NCBI RefSeq assembly: GCF_022376445.1
Contig: NW_025954972.1
Location: 310,001-374,000 of the forward strand
Reading direction: 5' to 3'
DNA length: 64,000 nucleotides
Origin: Fomitopsis serialis
Taxonomy: Eukaryota > Basidiomycota > Agaricomycetes > Polyporales > Fomitopsidaceae
Shown: positions 33,213-44,146 of the stretch, in pieces
How the letters are laid out: every line of letters starts with the position of its first letter
Numbering within the stretch: position 1 is the stretch's first letter
Position numbers and translations under genes: made by a program
Notes under the pieces: model-generated
Told to the model about the DNA's origin: nothing
The model's database searches: none
The model's input: only the letters and a program-made list of their open reading frames with translations

Positions 33213-35017
33213 ATGCTGCCGTACGCGCATCCCCATATTCCACTTGATGTGGTAGAAGAGATCTTCAAGCATCTGTCGCCATATGCCCTGAGCAAACACG
33301 ACCGTTTACATGATACTAAAGGCATGTACGCTGCGCAGGCAACCCTTGCTAGGTGTGCCCGAGCATGCCGCGCATTTCAAAGGCCTGCCGTGGAGGTTCT
33401 ATGGAGGGAGCAACAGCTCATCCACGCTTGTGGCGTCCTCCCGAACTTCGCTCTTGCCAGCTTCAAAGGTCCGGTGATAGACGACCCCTATGAAGATGAC
33501 TACGAAGGAAACGACGACTGGCCCGAAGACGTCAATCCGCACGCTGGCAATCGTCCGAGTCATCGTACCTATGTGAGTCTCCAGCACTAAACATTCTGTG
33601 GCAACGCCGTAGTCATGATGTATCGATATGCACAGTATCATCTACCAGGACCTATCTCGTCCGACGAATGGTCCCGCTTCGAGTATTATGCGTACTTCAT
33701 CTGCTCTCTCCATTATGGCATCTCGGAGAGACTGGATTCGACCATTTTCTTCTATCTCCGTCAACACGCACACGACAAACCGCTCTTTCCCAACTTGCGC
33801 AAGCTAGAATGGGACCATGCCACCCCTGACCTAGCCATGGTCATCTCACCAACCATCCGTGTTCTCCGGCTTTCAGAGCGCGGCCACTCTGATGGCGAAG
33901 AGCTCGAGTATTGCAGGCAGCGCCACGCATTCAAGACGCAGCTCCCGAGCGTACTTCGCAGCCTCCTGAACGTGCAAACGCTGGAGCTACTACGACTCGG
34001 CCATGAAGGCTTCTGGCATCCATTCGCGCCAGGTCCGGATCACCAGTTCGTCGCTCAAAATATTTCCGTGCTGCACATATCGGAGCCGTATAGCGCTTTG
34101 ATGAAAGGTGCCCTTGCGTCTGTGTCGACGATCCAGACACTTACGCATCTGAGGATCGAAGTCGTGCTCTCGAGCCGCACGGGTGACGACGGGGAGCTTC
34201 AGGTTGGGACAAGACGCGTATCCGCACATTTGCAAGACTACGGCGCCTGCAGATTGAGGCGAACATGGGACAGTCCGCAGTCATTCTCGATGCTATCGTC
34301 GCACCCAACCTAGTGGACGTCGAGGTGAAGCGTGATAGCGAGAGTGATCCTTGCAAGTACCCATTCACGCTTCCGGAGGCCTGGAGCCACTGGGTAACCG
34401 GAATGCGTCGTCCCTACGGAGGCTCTACCTCGGCTTGCAATACTACTACATACCCGAGTGGTCTCGAGGAGACGTGCGGGCACGGAACCGATGTTCCTCA
34501 CCCTGACGAAGCCATTGCTCCAGCTTCGCCAGCTCCGGGAGCTCACATCTACGTCTACCCTGGCAGAAACCGTGGTCCTATCGACATACCTCTGCCTTCT
34601 ATGTTGGCAGCGTGGCCGATGCTGCGGATCCTCGTCGTGGAGGTGGCCATCTTCACACCCGAAGCGCTTCGAGCGGTCGTGCACGCTTGCCCTCAGCTGA
34701 AGAGCCTGACTGGCAAGTGCCTGTCGGATGACTTCCTGAAGCTGCCCCCTCTGCCGGCGGCGTCCGACCAGCGCGGCGGCTCTCGTGGCGCCGTGTCCGA
34801 CTCTGCGGGGCATGGGCTTCTTCAGCTACGCTTCTTCAGTGCCACCAAAGTAGATGATCCTGCGGACATCTCGAAGATCGCACACTTCCTGGACGAGCTG
34901 TTCCCTCAACTTTGCGTCGGGGTGTGTGTGGATAAAAACTCCTACGTATTCGAGAATCAGGAGAATTGGAAACCCATCCTGCTAAAGATAGAGGAGATCT
35001 CAAGTCGTACGTGCTAG
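33213..35017 (+). CDS. F-box protein with leucine-rich C-terminal region
   Basis: Probable substrate receptor of an SCF ubiquitin ligase, one of the expanded Agaricomycete F-box families. Start MLPYAHPHIPLDVVEEIF at 33213. The F-box-like segment spans about residues 8-70 (IPLDVVEEIFKHLSPYALSK, LARCARACRAFQRPAVEVLW). After one intron (about 33573-33635) comes a leucine-rich region (LFPNLRKLEWDHATPDLAMV, LPSVLRSLLNVQTLELLRLG, TLTHLRIEVVLSSR, IDIPLPSMLAAWPMLRIL). The frame slips at least twice. Near 34206-34208, where a G seems lost, the conserved continuation is RIRTFARLRRLQIEANM in the next frame. Between about 34400 and 34550 two frames alternate. Stop at 35015-35017. It is either a gene with one-base errors or a young pseudogene. 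Confidence 0.7.
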
Positions 35018-35638
35018 TGTTCTTGTTCGATGCCTCCTGCTCTTCGTAGTTTGCTCAATATGGACAAGGTGACGTATTCGTAAAACGATAGTAGTGGTCT
35101 ACCATTCACATTGTCTTCTGTGTTCGGCACGGTTGCTGAGTACTGTACGACCGCTTACCAGTTCAAGCTTTGGTATTTGAGGTTCGAAAACGGTACATAG
35201 TACTTACCGTACTACGAGTCACCGATCGCATCGTTCAGCTGCTTGATAGTCGCACTCATCGTCTCAATATGGAATCATCTCATTCTAAAGTGACTATGTG
35301 AACACTACATCATCTCACCGTCTACTACGGTGGCTAAAGCTTGTGAATTTCGTATGGTATTGACCCCTCATAGCTATCGCATGCATGCGCAGACTCAACT
35401 CCAGTGGACGTTGTGAACCCGAGGATTTGCCGTGGATGTCATCACCATAGCGCTCGAATGTCAATATTCGGGCCCGGACGTGCGTGTGTACGACGAAGCA
35501 ATATTTGACTTGCTCATGCTTGTGATCTGCCAATCAAACGACTAACTTGATTCGCGTGTAAGGTTCTGTCGTAAGTGGCCCATAAGTATCAGCACGGGTG
35601 CAGAGAGCGTAATCAGTCCAATCTTCTTCCCTGCTGGT
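35018..35638. other. Intergenic upstream of the second glutamine-synthetase-like gene
   Basis: About 620 bases between the F-box gene and paralogue 2, both on the plus strand. No gene, RNA or repeat was recognised. The promoter of the downstream gene should lie here. Confidence 0.4.
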
Positions 35639-37267
35639 ATGAGCGCAACTTCCAATTTCGCGGTGACCTACACTGCAGCCCAGCTTTCGACACCGAGGTA
35701 CACATCCGTTGCAGACTTGCGACTAATGAGCGCGGAATCAAGTACGTGCGCGTCCAGTACGTCGATTACTCGAACATGGTACGCTTCCGGGTGTTGCCCG
35801 TCTCGTACTTCAAACGGGTCTGCAAGCTCCCACGTCCGAGCCTCAACTTCTTGCGTTTTGCTCTCGCGTTCGTCGGCTCCCAGGTCGCGGAGGGATTCAG
35901 CAGTTCCGATGAATGCGTCCATGTGATAGACCTGAACACTTCCGTGTATGCACGTACGCACCTGGACATGCCGTCGTGATGGCGTGGTTTCAGGAGAAGA
36001 TGCCCTCGCCGACCGGTGAGCTCGCAATGTCGCTGTGTCCTAGGACGATGCTACAGAAGGTGGTCGACGAGGCCAAACAGGAGGCCGATCTGACGTTCTT
36101 GGTCGGCTTCGAATCCGAATTCATCCTGCTGAAGGCGACGTCACCGCCGGAGCTAGTGAATGACGCGGGATGGGGCTGCTCTGCGGGCTACCGCACAGAC
36201 TCAGTCGAGAGCCGCGTGCTCGACGAGATTGTCGATTGCGTCGAGGATGCTGGTATCGAGGTGCATTTTATTCACGGAGAGACCGCTCCTGCGCAGGTAT
36301 TAGTCCATCATATTCTCAAAGCATATGTCTGACTCACCATGTTGATGTTTCCAGTACGAGCTAGTGACGGGGCCGATGTCACCTCTCGAGGCAGCCGACG
36401 CTCTGGTCTTCACGCGAGAGACAATATATAATATCGCCCATAAGCACGGGCTTCGGGCGACCTTCGCCCCGCGACTGTTGTCCGATACCCGTGAGTGTTG
36501 TCGCGATCATGTGCAATACCATACAGAACCATTTTGCTAACGTTGATGTCCATTCATAGTCGGCAGTGGAGCGCATATGCATCTGTCGTTACACTCAAGC
36601 GTGCCTGTCACAGAACCCGACTCCAGATCAGACGCTGCACTGGCACAGAAACTCACACCTACCGAACGCTCCTTCCTTCAGACCCTTGTGGAGCATATCG
36701 CTTCCCTTAGCGCGATCACCCTACCCACCAATGCCTCCTACAACCGCGTTCAAGATGGCATATTCTCCGGCGGGACCTACGCGTGCTGGGGATGGTATAA
36801 CAAAGACACGCCTATCAGGGTTTGCGGAGAAGACGGAGCCCATCAATTCGAGGTGAAGACGATCGATGGCACGTCCAACCCGTATCTCGTGTCCGCGGGT
36901 GTGTTGGCAGCTCGGTTGAAGGGCGTACTGAATGGGGCGGAACTGAAGACTGGAAGTTGCGCCAAGTCTGTGGCACAAATGAGCGAAGAAGAGAGGAGGG
37001 AGGTCGGGTTGGAGGATCCTCGTCGCTTCCCGCGGACAGTCGCCGACGCGAGGCGCATGTTGGACGAGGATAACTTCCTGAACCGGGCGTTGGGTGCTGA
37101 GTTTGTGGGTGTGTTTCTGGGAGTAAGCAAGGTGCGTCATATGGTCCGATCAATGAGTCAAATGCCCTTCAGACTCACGATGATACTCACTTCCATAGCT
37201 GTTAGAAGAACAGATGACGCTGCCTACGGAGGAAGCGACGATCGCACACCTTGTCCAAACGTTCTAG
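35639..37267 (+). CDS. Glutamine-synthetase-like protein (FluG C-terminal/GSI type), paralogue 2
   Basis: Paralogue of 25994-27671 with the same domain order. Start MSATSNFAVTYTAAQLSTP at 35639, then YVRVQYVDYSNMVRFRVLP, the FRVCTYAPGHAVVMAWFQ segment, VGFESEFILLKATSPPEL, YELVTGPMSPLEAADALVFT and HGLRATFAPRL. The nucleotide-site motif GSGAHMHLSLHSS, FSGGTYACWGWYNKDTPIRV, FEVKTIDGTSNPYLVSAG and the last exon EEQMTLPTEEATIAHLVQTF complete it; stop at 37265-37267. The substitution of Lys for the usual Arg after Glu is shared with paralogue 1. Two one-base losses are needed to keep frame, near 35724 (before NERGIKYV) and near 35940 (before FRVCTYAP). Four introns of about 55 nt. Role inferred only from family. 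Confidence 0.85.
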
Positions 37268-37889
37268 TACGATACCTTCACGGGTCGTCTACAACCTTTG
37301 CATGATTGATACGGAGAGCATACTTAGGCTGCCAGTGCGCGTCGAACGCGCGTGGCGCTTTCGACGTGATGGGTAACGAAGTGCATGTCCGACGCTACTC
37401 AAGCAATGAGTATTTGCTCAGTCGTGTGAAAACAGATAAGGGAGGCGTACATCACCTCTAAACCCTGAGTATGGCCTAGCCAAGGAGAAAATCGTGTAAG
37501 TACCATACCAGATCGACCTCGCAATGAAGCACATTGGGCGGGAAGGTTGCTGTGTGTTCTCGCTCTTCATCCGGTTCAAATCAGAATGCCCACTCTGTCC
37601 CTTAAGACTCCCCAGTCTGAGATTAGGCGTGGTCAGCGCTCGCACAAAGGGCCTACTACTGCTCCATACAGAATGTCGAGCACGTACTTACGGTCGCAGT
37701 GATCAACGGCAGCGGTGTGACACGCGCAAGAACCACGGGAGTAGCCTGCCAACTTGCTGCCTAAATGCGCGGGTCCGAAAGACTCTTCATGTGCGTGGAG
37801 AATTGAGGAGGACGATTCCGAGTCTGCTGAACATCCTCTGGTCTGGCAGTGGCAGCCTGAGTGGTCAGGACCTCGGCCTCACTGTGCAG
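37268..37889. other. Intergenic, no gene recognised
   Basis: About 620 bases downstream of the glutamine-synthetase-like gene. Short frames only; no element termini seen. Confidence 0.35.
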
Positions 37890-38345
37890 TGACTACGCGG
37901 TCACGTGCTTTCACCGCTAAGCGCGTGGACAGCATCGACGACCTCTGCTCTGAAGGCTCAGTGCCGCGACCATGCACTGTTTCTCATCTCATGAATGGTA
38001 CCTGAAACGACCTGAGCGACACACTACTAGCTCGAGCTTTGTGAACCTCTATTTTTGATCGGAAACTATCACTTCTTCCGAACAACCGCTCCCGAGTAGT
38101 AGCGACCGCCGAACGCTCGCCCGTGTGCCGCCGCAGCTCGTGGAGCGTGAACCGTCTTCTGAAGAATCACTCTCTGTCCACGAAGCTACCACGAGGAGCC
38201 TCAGGCAGCCGCTCACCGGCACCTGTCCTACATCGATGAACTCGTACGCCAGCACGTCCTCCAGCTCTCCGACAGTTCGAATGCCTTGTGCGCAGAGAAC
38301 GTGTCGCGGGCAGAGTGGATTCTGCGACATCATGCCGTTCTGGTA
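37890..38345 (+). pseudogene. Remnant of the 5' part of a BTB-domain gene
   Basis: This stretch resembles the promoter and first exon of the intact BTB gene at 52583. Shared landmarks in the same order are: a GGTCACGTGCTTTCACCGCT-like box (compare 52411-52432), a CTCATGAA-GGTAC-CCTGAA block (compare 52536-52556), serine-rich codons with SSEQPLPSS, EREPSSEESLSVHEA (compare EEPLSEGPLSIQED), a GATGAACTCGTACG block (compare 52755) and GCGCAGAGAACGTG (compare 52808). The frame is broken, the start is lost and similarity fades after about 38345. It points to an old duplication of the BTB locus. Confidence 0.5.
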
Positions 38346-39470
38346 CATATGGCATGACCCCTTCCATGCAGCAGTCAGCTTGTCGCTTTGATTGCCCCGC
38401 TATTCGTTAACACAGATGCAGGTTTTTGGGCGGCGTTCAAGTCGCTCAACTCAGAGCCTCGTGGTACCCGGTCTGCGCTGCGTTTAGCAGATTCAATGGT
38501 ACTATGATGTGGTGCTCCGCTGAAGCGTTGTCTTGAGTTCGCAGGGTCTTGTCTATTTTTTCTAGGTCCATGGCCGCATGCCAGGCTATCGAGAAGGACG
38601 ATTCGGGGGTTTCAATACTTATGTAGCGCTTCTGCGCCGTCGGCCCTGTGAGTAGACGTTATCATGAGATATGCTTCTACGGTCCTTGGCGTCTCTGACA
38701 TAATTGCTTTGACGGTTGAATGGACCGAATGCAGGGTCGGATTCGCGCTGTCCGGTAATTCGCGGCCCTGGTTGGTTCCCGTCATGTCCACGATTAGGCG
38801 TTGAAATAACATGTCCGACCGCAAGATGGGCGGCGAACTGCAAACAACAATGGTCGTTCCTCGCGACAGGTCTTCCGGCTTCTTCAGAAACCGACTTTTA
38901 TACCTGTGTGACCACCGTCGGAGGCAGGTTTGTCGCCAGTGACACGCCATGGCTACCCTGGTGAGCACACGCTTGGATCAGGATGCGAGTAGAAGTGCCA
39001 ATGTCACCTATCGCGCCTATTTCTTAGGGGAACGTGCTCCGGACATGCTGTTCACCGGATGTTCACCTGGTCTCTAGTGCTGCGCAAAGTTCAATTCCTC
39101 CTGTCTGACTTCAATGATGGGCCTCTCCGCCGTGTGGACGCATCAGGTGAGGACTCTGGCCACTTGACGTCTTCAACCGTCTTCTATTCTACAAGTCCAT
39201 CGTCGTTTACCCTCTAAATCGCTACCTACGCGGTCTCGATTGGTTCGACTCATGATTATAGGCTAGCATCAGGCGAGACATACATCGGTGAACGAAAACA
39301 CCGGTAAAAAAATGGTGTGTACACCGAGGATTTCCTGAACGCGTGTTCTGGGAAGTAGGTGAAGCGATGTCACTTCTAGGGGCACAATGAATATTATTTG
39401 GTTCGCAGCACCTGCCAGTGGTTTGCTGATGTGCGACTGGTTGGTCATCGGCTACATTCGCAGCAGCGGG
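38346..39470. other. Left flank of the retrotransposon array
   Basis: About 1.1 kb with no gene recognised. The last bases before the element read GCAGCAGCGGGAGAGG. Without the insertion they would run directly into the TATA box of the cytolysin-like gene at 49107, so the end of this stretch is the natural upstream promoter of that gene. Confidence 0.45.
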
Positions 39471-39475
39471 AGAGG
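39471..39475 (+). repeat. Left target-site duplication of the copia array (AGAGG)
   Basis: AGAGG directly precedes the outer LTR end TGTTAAAG. The identical AGAGG follows the right outer LTR end at 49102-49106. Five-base duplications are normal for Ty1/copia integrases. Confidence 0.9.
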
Positions 39476-39734
39476 TGTTAAAGTTATAGCGTCTCAGTCT
39501 CGACCTCGTGGTACTCGACTATTATATTGATCTACCTGTTAAAGTTATAGCGTCTACGAGGCACAGTATTAGTGTCCATCGTCCATGAATACAGCTACAT
39601 AAACGGCTTACCTCAGTCTCGACCTCGTGGTACTCGACTGAGGTGCCTCCAGTCTACGCGTGTCCGTCAAAGTCCGTTCGTACGTCACGTGTCCGTGTCT
39701 AAACTAGCGCCCGCGTCTCGGTCCCACCTCAACA
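39476..39734 (-). repeat. Copia LTR, downstream (3') end of copy 1
   Basis: 259 bp, reading TGTTGAGG...TAACA on the element strand. It contains two internal direct repeats: TGTTAAAGTTATAGCGTCT at 39476-39494 and 39537-39555, and a 26-bp block (core CTCGACCTCGTGGTACTCG) at 39495-39520 and 39614-39639. Confidence 0.95.
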
Positions 39735-42700
39735 CTCCCCCTGGGCCGAGACGCGCATGTACTGTAGGTGTTTCTGTAACGTAGGTAAACTAAGGGCTTT
39801 CGTAAAAATGTCTGCGGGGTTCTCGGCTCCAGGAATATGAACAATCTTCAACAACTTACCACGGATTGCCTCTCGCAACCAATGGTACCTGATGTGCAGG
39901 TGTCTCACCCGCGAGAAGTTCGCGGATCGCGTCGCCAAACTCTCGCCCCCAGCACTATCCATCCGGATGACGATAGGACGTTCCACGGGGACGTAGATCT
40001 CATCCATGAAGTTCGCGATCCATACGCCCGTCTGCCCGGCGTGCACAGCGGCGATGTACTCGGCCTCGGTAGTCGACAACGTCACCACTTCCTGGCGGCG
40101 CAAGCTCCATGAGACAGGTCCTCCCGCCATCATCACTACGTGCCCGTGCGTCGATCGTCCCGTGTCTTGGCAGTCGCCCTGTGAAGCATCCGAGTAGATG
40201 GTGGGCTGTAGTCCCGCTACGTGGTTCCCGTCGTAGGTAATGCCGTGGTCGAGAGTCCCTCCGATGTAACGGAGGACCCGTTTGAGCGCACGCCAATGGT
40301 CATATGCAGGGTTCGCCATGAATCGGCTTAGCAGCTGGACGGGATACGCGAGATCAGGTCGGGTTGCAACGGCGAGGTACATGATCGCGCCCAAGGCCTC
40401 GCGGTAGGGGATCTTGTCCATCTCTGCTCGCTGCTCTGCGGTCGCCGGCTCAGAGTCCTTCGACAGTTTGGTGCCTGGTTCGAGCGGTGTACGGACTGGG
40501 TTTGAGTCCTTCATCCCGAACCGGTCAAGCACTCGCTCCGCGTACGCACGTTGCGACATGCGCATCGTCTTGAGTTCCCGGTCCCGCTCGATCAGGACAC
40601 CAAGCATGTATTTGAACTCGCCTCCCCCGCTGAGCCGGTACCGCACAGCAAGCTCGGATCGTACGTTCGTCAGGCCAGTGATCGAGTCTGCGGCTTCACC
40701 GATGTCGTCCGTGTACGTCGTAGTGATCGCCAGTCCTTCCTCGTCGAACCTCGCACGTACGCACTCGTCCGCTCGCGAGCGCGAGAACCCGAGCTCCTGG
40801 TACGTCTTGTCGAGTTTCTTCCACCAATCGTTACCCGCCTGCATGCATCCATAGAGCCCTCGGACCATCCTACAAACATGAGTCGGGAATTCCTTAGAGA
40901 CGTACCCGGCCGGTTGCTCCATGTATATTGTTTCCTCTGGGGACGCGTTGAGGTACGCTTTCTCCACGTCATCCTGACCCATCTCCATGTCTCGCACGAC
41001 GGCGGTGGCACACACAACGCGCAGGGACTCGAACCGGACGACTGACGCGTGAGTCTCGAAGTAGTCGATGCCGGGGATTTGCTGGAAGCCCTTCGCCACC
41101 AGCCGTGCCTTCGGCTTCCATCTCCCCTCCGCCTCCTCATCCCCGTCAAACTTACGCGCATACACCCACTTGTTCCCAATGACGTTCATGTCCGGCGTAC
41201 GAGGTACGAGTTCCCAAGCGTTGATCTTCGCTAGCCCGTTGATTTCACTATCCATCGAGGGCGTCCAGATCTCGGGTTGGCGGCTCGCCTCCTTGTAAGA
41301 CTCCGGGGTCTTCCCTCCACGGTACCATCGTGTTTCTCCGTCCTGACCTGCGGGAGACGCCTCCGTGAACATCGCGATGTATGCGCCTTCCGGACTTTGG
41401 TTCCGGCCCACCCCTCCGTCGTCGTCTGCAGTCCAGGCCTCGCCTTTACTGCGCGCCGCCTGCTCTCTCGCATCCGACTCTTGCGACTCGCGCAACTTCT
41501 GGCTAGGCACCGCTGTCCTTGCGGATCGACGTGGGGCGTTCACCTCCTCGGGTAGCGCCAGAGCAGGTACGTCTTCGTCTCCAGGCCTCGGCTCCCCCGT
41601 GGCTGCTTGCCCCAGCTGCGCATCGGGTTCTTCGGCTGCAACCTCCTCGTCTGCATTGGGCTTCGAAGCCTCATTGACTGTCACTTCGAGAGGCGCGTCC
41701 TGGATCGCCAAGATGCGGTGACCCGGTCCTTCCTCGAATATGACGTCGCGGCTACGAATGATTCGGCCAGACGCTGGGTCCCACAGGCGGTAGTTCGCGT
41801 TTTCGGTGTATCCGACGAGGATGCATCGAATCGACTTAGGGTCCAGTTTCGTCCGAGTCTCGTCAGGGACCTTCGCCCAGGCGACTGAGCCGAAGGCTCG
41901 CAGATGCGCAACGTTTGGCACATGCCCGAACCATCTCTCATATGGGGTCCGGCCCTTCTGGCGAGCTGAAGCCGTTAGGTTCTCCACGTACGTAGCCGTT
42001 TTGTATGCCTCTCCCCACAAGCCTACTGGTAAGCCGGCGTCGATGAGCATCGACCGGGCGTGGTCGCCTAGCGTTCGATGGCCGCGTTCTCCGACTCCAT
42101 CCTGCTGAGGAGTGTAAGGCGTCGTCATCTCATGGATTATGCCATGCTCTCGGTTGAAGGCAGCCCATAGAGCGTTATTGAACTCGTTCCCGTTGTCGGT
42201 ACGAATCCGGCGAAGCTTCTTCCCTGTCTGGAGTTCAGCCATCGTTCGATACCCGCTGTACGAGTCGAGGGTCTCGGTCGCCTCCTTAGTCTTTAGGAGG
42301 TCGAGGACCTTGAACGAGGACCCTCCATCGTTGATCGTCATGCTGTAATAAGCGCCGCCCATCGACGGCTCGCGTGCTCGTCCCGTCAGGTCGATGTACG
42401 CCCGTTCCAGGATGTCCTCCTCGACGCTGGAAGACTTGAACGGCTTCCGCGCGTGCTTGCCTTGGATGCAATCCTCGCACTTTCCTAGCGGCAGTCCCCC
42501 GATGACCTCCATCCCAGTCACTGCTCCGGACTTGGCCATCTCCATGACCGTGCGCTCACTCGCATGTCCGAAACGCCGGTGCCAGGTGTGGACGTCGGCT
42601 GCTCTCGCGTTCGTCAACGATGCTAAGGCGTTTGGCTCTCCAGGCGTCCCGGTCCCGTTTGGCAGAGCCTGACCATCGATGCGAGTAAGGACAACCTCAT

Positions 42701-44015
42701 ACAAGTTGTTGCTCGTCATGTTCCCGATGAGAATCGCGTCACTTCCATCCTGGCTAGCGATGCGCATCTCGCCACCTTTGATTTGGATGTTGCATCCGCT
42801 CCCGTCAATTCGGGACAGCGACACGAGGTTGGCTGCCATCTCGGGTACGTGGAGTGCGTTGCGGAACGTCACTACTGAGCGTCGTCCTTCGATGGTCATC
42901 TCCGCGTGGACGCACCCGACTCCGATGATCGTGAATTCAGCGCCTCGCTTGGCGCTGCTTCCGGAGTGAGGCGTCAAGGGTAGGTATTCGGAGAAGGACG
43001 AGCGGTCGGTGAAGTAGTGGTGGCTCGCACCGGAATCGAGGTACGCGCGTATCGTTCCACTAGGGTCAGTCAAGGCTAATGCGGGCGATATGGTGGCCAT
43101 GAAGACATTGTAGTTCGGGACCCCACTGGGGATAGACGTAGAAGCGGTGTTTGCAGATGCATTTGAGTTCGTAGTGGGATGAGCCAGGTCGGCAGGCGAT
43201 CCTCTCTTCGGACGCGGCGGCGACTTCCAGTTCGCCGGCTGCTGCCCCGCCATGCCCCCACCTTCGCAGTAACAACGTTCCTTCGAGTGTCCTTTCCACA
43301 GGCACCACTCGCAGATCTGGATGGCCTTCGCTGCTGTCATAAACGCCGACGTCTGCGGCTCGCTCGACGCTGCCGTCTGCGTTGCTCCGAGAGGATTCTG
43401 GGGCTGTCCAGTTCGCAGCATTTCATTGTCGTGGACGGCGAGGATGGTGAGGATCACGTCCTCGGGATCGGATTTCGTAAGAAGCCCAGCTGTGATGTGG
43501 TTGTAGACTTCGCCCATAGACTGGCAGATAATGATAGCAAAGCGATGGTCGGTGAGAGGTGACGACATCTCGTTACACGCCTTGCGACGACGGCGTAGCT
43601 CCTCGAAGTGTGCGTGGATGTCCGAGCCAGGGACGTACTTGCATTTCTTCAAATACTCCTCGGCGTTCATGACCGCCAGCTCGCTTCGCCTCTCCTTGAT
43701 TGCCAGTAGCGCAGTCCAGAACTCGTACGCCGTTAGGCCAAAGGGTTCAACCCCACATATCGAGAGGTCCATGTTGAGCGTGCAGGTCGCCTTCGCATGG
43801 AGGTCGTTCTTGTTCCATTTGGCAAGTTCGATCGTTTCATCTGGAGTGGGCGTGGCGCCGGCAGGCTTAGGCGCGGTCGTCTTTCCGAGCAGGTGGTCCA
43901 ACTTCCCTTGCAGTTCGACGATTGTGAGGATTTTACTCTTCCACTGCACCCAGTTGGTGCGGTTCAGATGGAAGTTCTCCGGGAGGATGAGAACCTTTTC
44001 CTTATCGTCGGACAT
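39729..44015 (-). CDS. Copia gag-pol polyprotein, intact (1428 residues)
   Basis: Single open frame encoding all proteins needed for retrotransposition in cytoplasmic virus-like particles and nuclear integration. In order: Gag (LILPENFHLNRTNWVQWKSK); a CX2CX4HX4C zinc knuckle (CEWCLWKGHSKERC, about residue 235); aspartic protease YLDSGASHHY (about 330); the GAG-pre-integrase TWHRRFGHASERTVM; integrase with DLTGRA, RTDNGNEFNNALW and PQQDGVGERGHRTL. Reverse transcriptase has RFESLRVVCATAVVRDMEM, DDVEKAYLNAS, IYMEQPAGYV and the YTDD active site. RNase H has YSDASQGDCQDTGRSTHG and STTEAEYIA. The start MSDDKEKVLILPENF at 44015 lies about 145 bases inside the middle LTR. The stop (39729) falls inside the 3' LTR. 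No frame break, so the element may be autonomous. Confidence 0.95.
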   Translation of the reverse strand: MSDDKEKVLILPENFHLNRTNWVQWKSKILTIVELQGKLDHLLGKTTAPKPAGATPTPDETIELAKWNKNDLHAKATCTLNMDLSICGVEPFGLTAYEFWTALLAIKERRSELAVMNAEEYLKKCKYVPGSDIHAHFEELRRRRKACNEMSSPLTDHRFAIIICQSMGEVYNHITAGLLTKSDPEDVILTILAVHDNEMLRTGQPQNPLGATQTAASSEPQTSAFMTAAKAIQICEWCLWKGHSKERCYCEGGGMAGQQPANWKSPPRPKRGSPADLAHPTTNSNASANTASTSIPSGVPNYNVFMATISPALALTDPSGTIRAYLDSGASHHYFTDRSSFSEYLPLTPHSGSSAKRGAEFTIIGVGCVHAEMTIEGRRSVVTFRNALHVPEMAANLVSLSRIDGSGCNIQIKGGEMRIASQDGSDAILIGNMTSNNLYEVVLTRIDGQALPNGTGTPGEPNALASLTNARAADVHTWHRRFGHASERTVMEMAKSGAVTGMEVIGGLPLGKCEDCIQGKHARKPFKSSSVEEDILERAYIDLTGRAREPSMGGAYYSMTINDGGSSFKVLDLLKTKEATETLDSYSGYRTMAELQTGKKLRRIRTDNGNEFNNALWAAFNREHGIIHEMTTPYTPQQDGVGERGHRTLGDHARSMLIDAGLPVGLWGEAYKTATYVENLTASARQKGRTPYERWFGHVPNVAHLRAFGSVAWAKVPDETRTKLDPKSIRCILVGYTENANYRLWDPASGRIIRSRDVIFEEGPGHRILAIQDAPLEVTVNEASKPNADEEVAAEEPDAQLGQAATGEPRPGDEDVPALALPEEVNAPRRSARTAVPSQKLRESQESDAREQAARSKGEAWTADDDGGVGRNQSPEGAYIAMFTEASPAGQDGETRWYRGGKTPESYKEASRQPEIWTPSMDSEINGLAKINAWELVPRTPDMNVIGNKWVYARKFDGDEEAEGRWKPKARLVAKGFQQIPGIDYFETHASVVRFESLRVVCATAVVRDMEMGQDDVEKAYLNASPEETIYMEQPAGYVSKEFPTHVCRMVRGLYGCMQAGNDWWKKLDKTYQELGFSRSRADECVRARFDEEGLAITTTYTDDIGEAADSITGLTNVRSELAVRYRLSGGGEFKYMLGVLIERDRELKTMRMSQRAYAERVLDRFGMKDSNPVRTPLEPGTKLSKDSEPATAEQRAEMDKIPYREALGAIMYLAVATRPDLAYPVQLLSRFMANPAYDHWRALKRVLRYIGGTLDHGITYDGNHVAGLQPTIYSDASQGDCQDTGRSTHGHVVMMAGGPVSWSLRRQEVVTLSTTEAEYIAAVHAGQTGVWIANFMDEIYVPVERPIVIRMDSAGGESLATRSANFSRVRHLHIRYHWLREAIRGKLLKIVHIPGAENPADIFTKALSLPTLQKHLQYMRVSAQGEC
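39735..39745 (-). other. Polypurine tract of copy 1
   Basis: On the element strand CCCAGGGGGAG sits directly before the 3' LTR start TGTTGAGG, the expected place for plus-strand DNA priming. The same tract lies at 44419-44429 in copy 2. Confidence 0.75.
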
Positions 44016-44146
44016 GGTGGGTATATGCGTGGTTTCGGAGGGTATATGCGTGTGAAAAACGGTCTACTGCGTCGGAAAAGCGTCGAACGGGTGGTTGTAC
44101 CCTTAATGCGTCGTCGGTTTGTACGAGAGTTGAGTTAAGACGGGAC

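Noticed and set aside
25994..37267. Biosynthetic gene cluster around the glutamine-synthetase-like pair
   Set aside because: Neighbours are a hydrolase and an F-box protein on mixed strands; no synthase, oxidase set, transporter or regulator is present.
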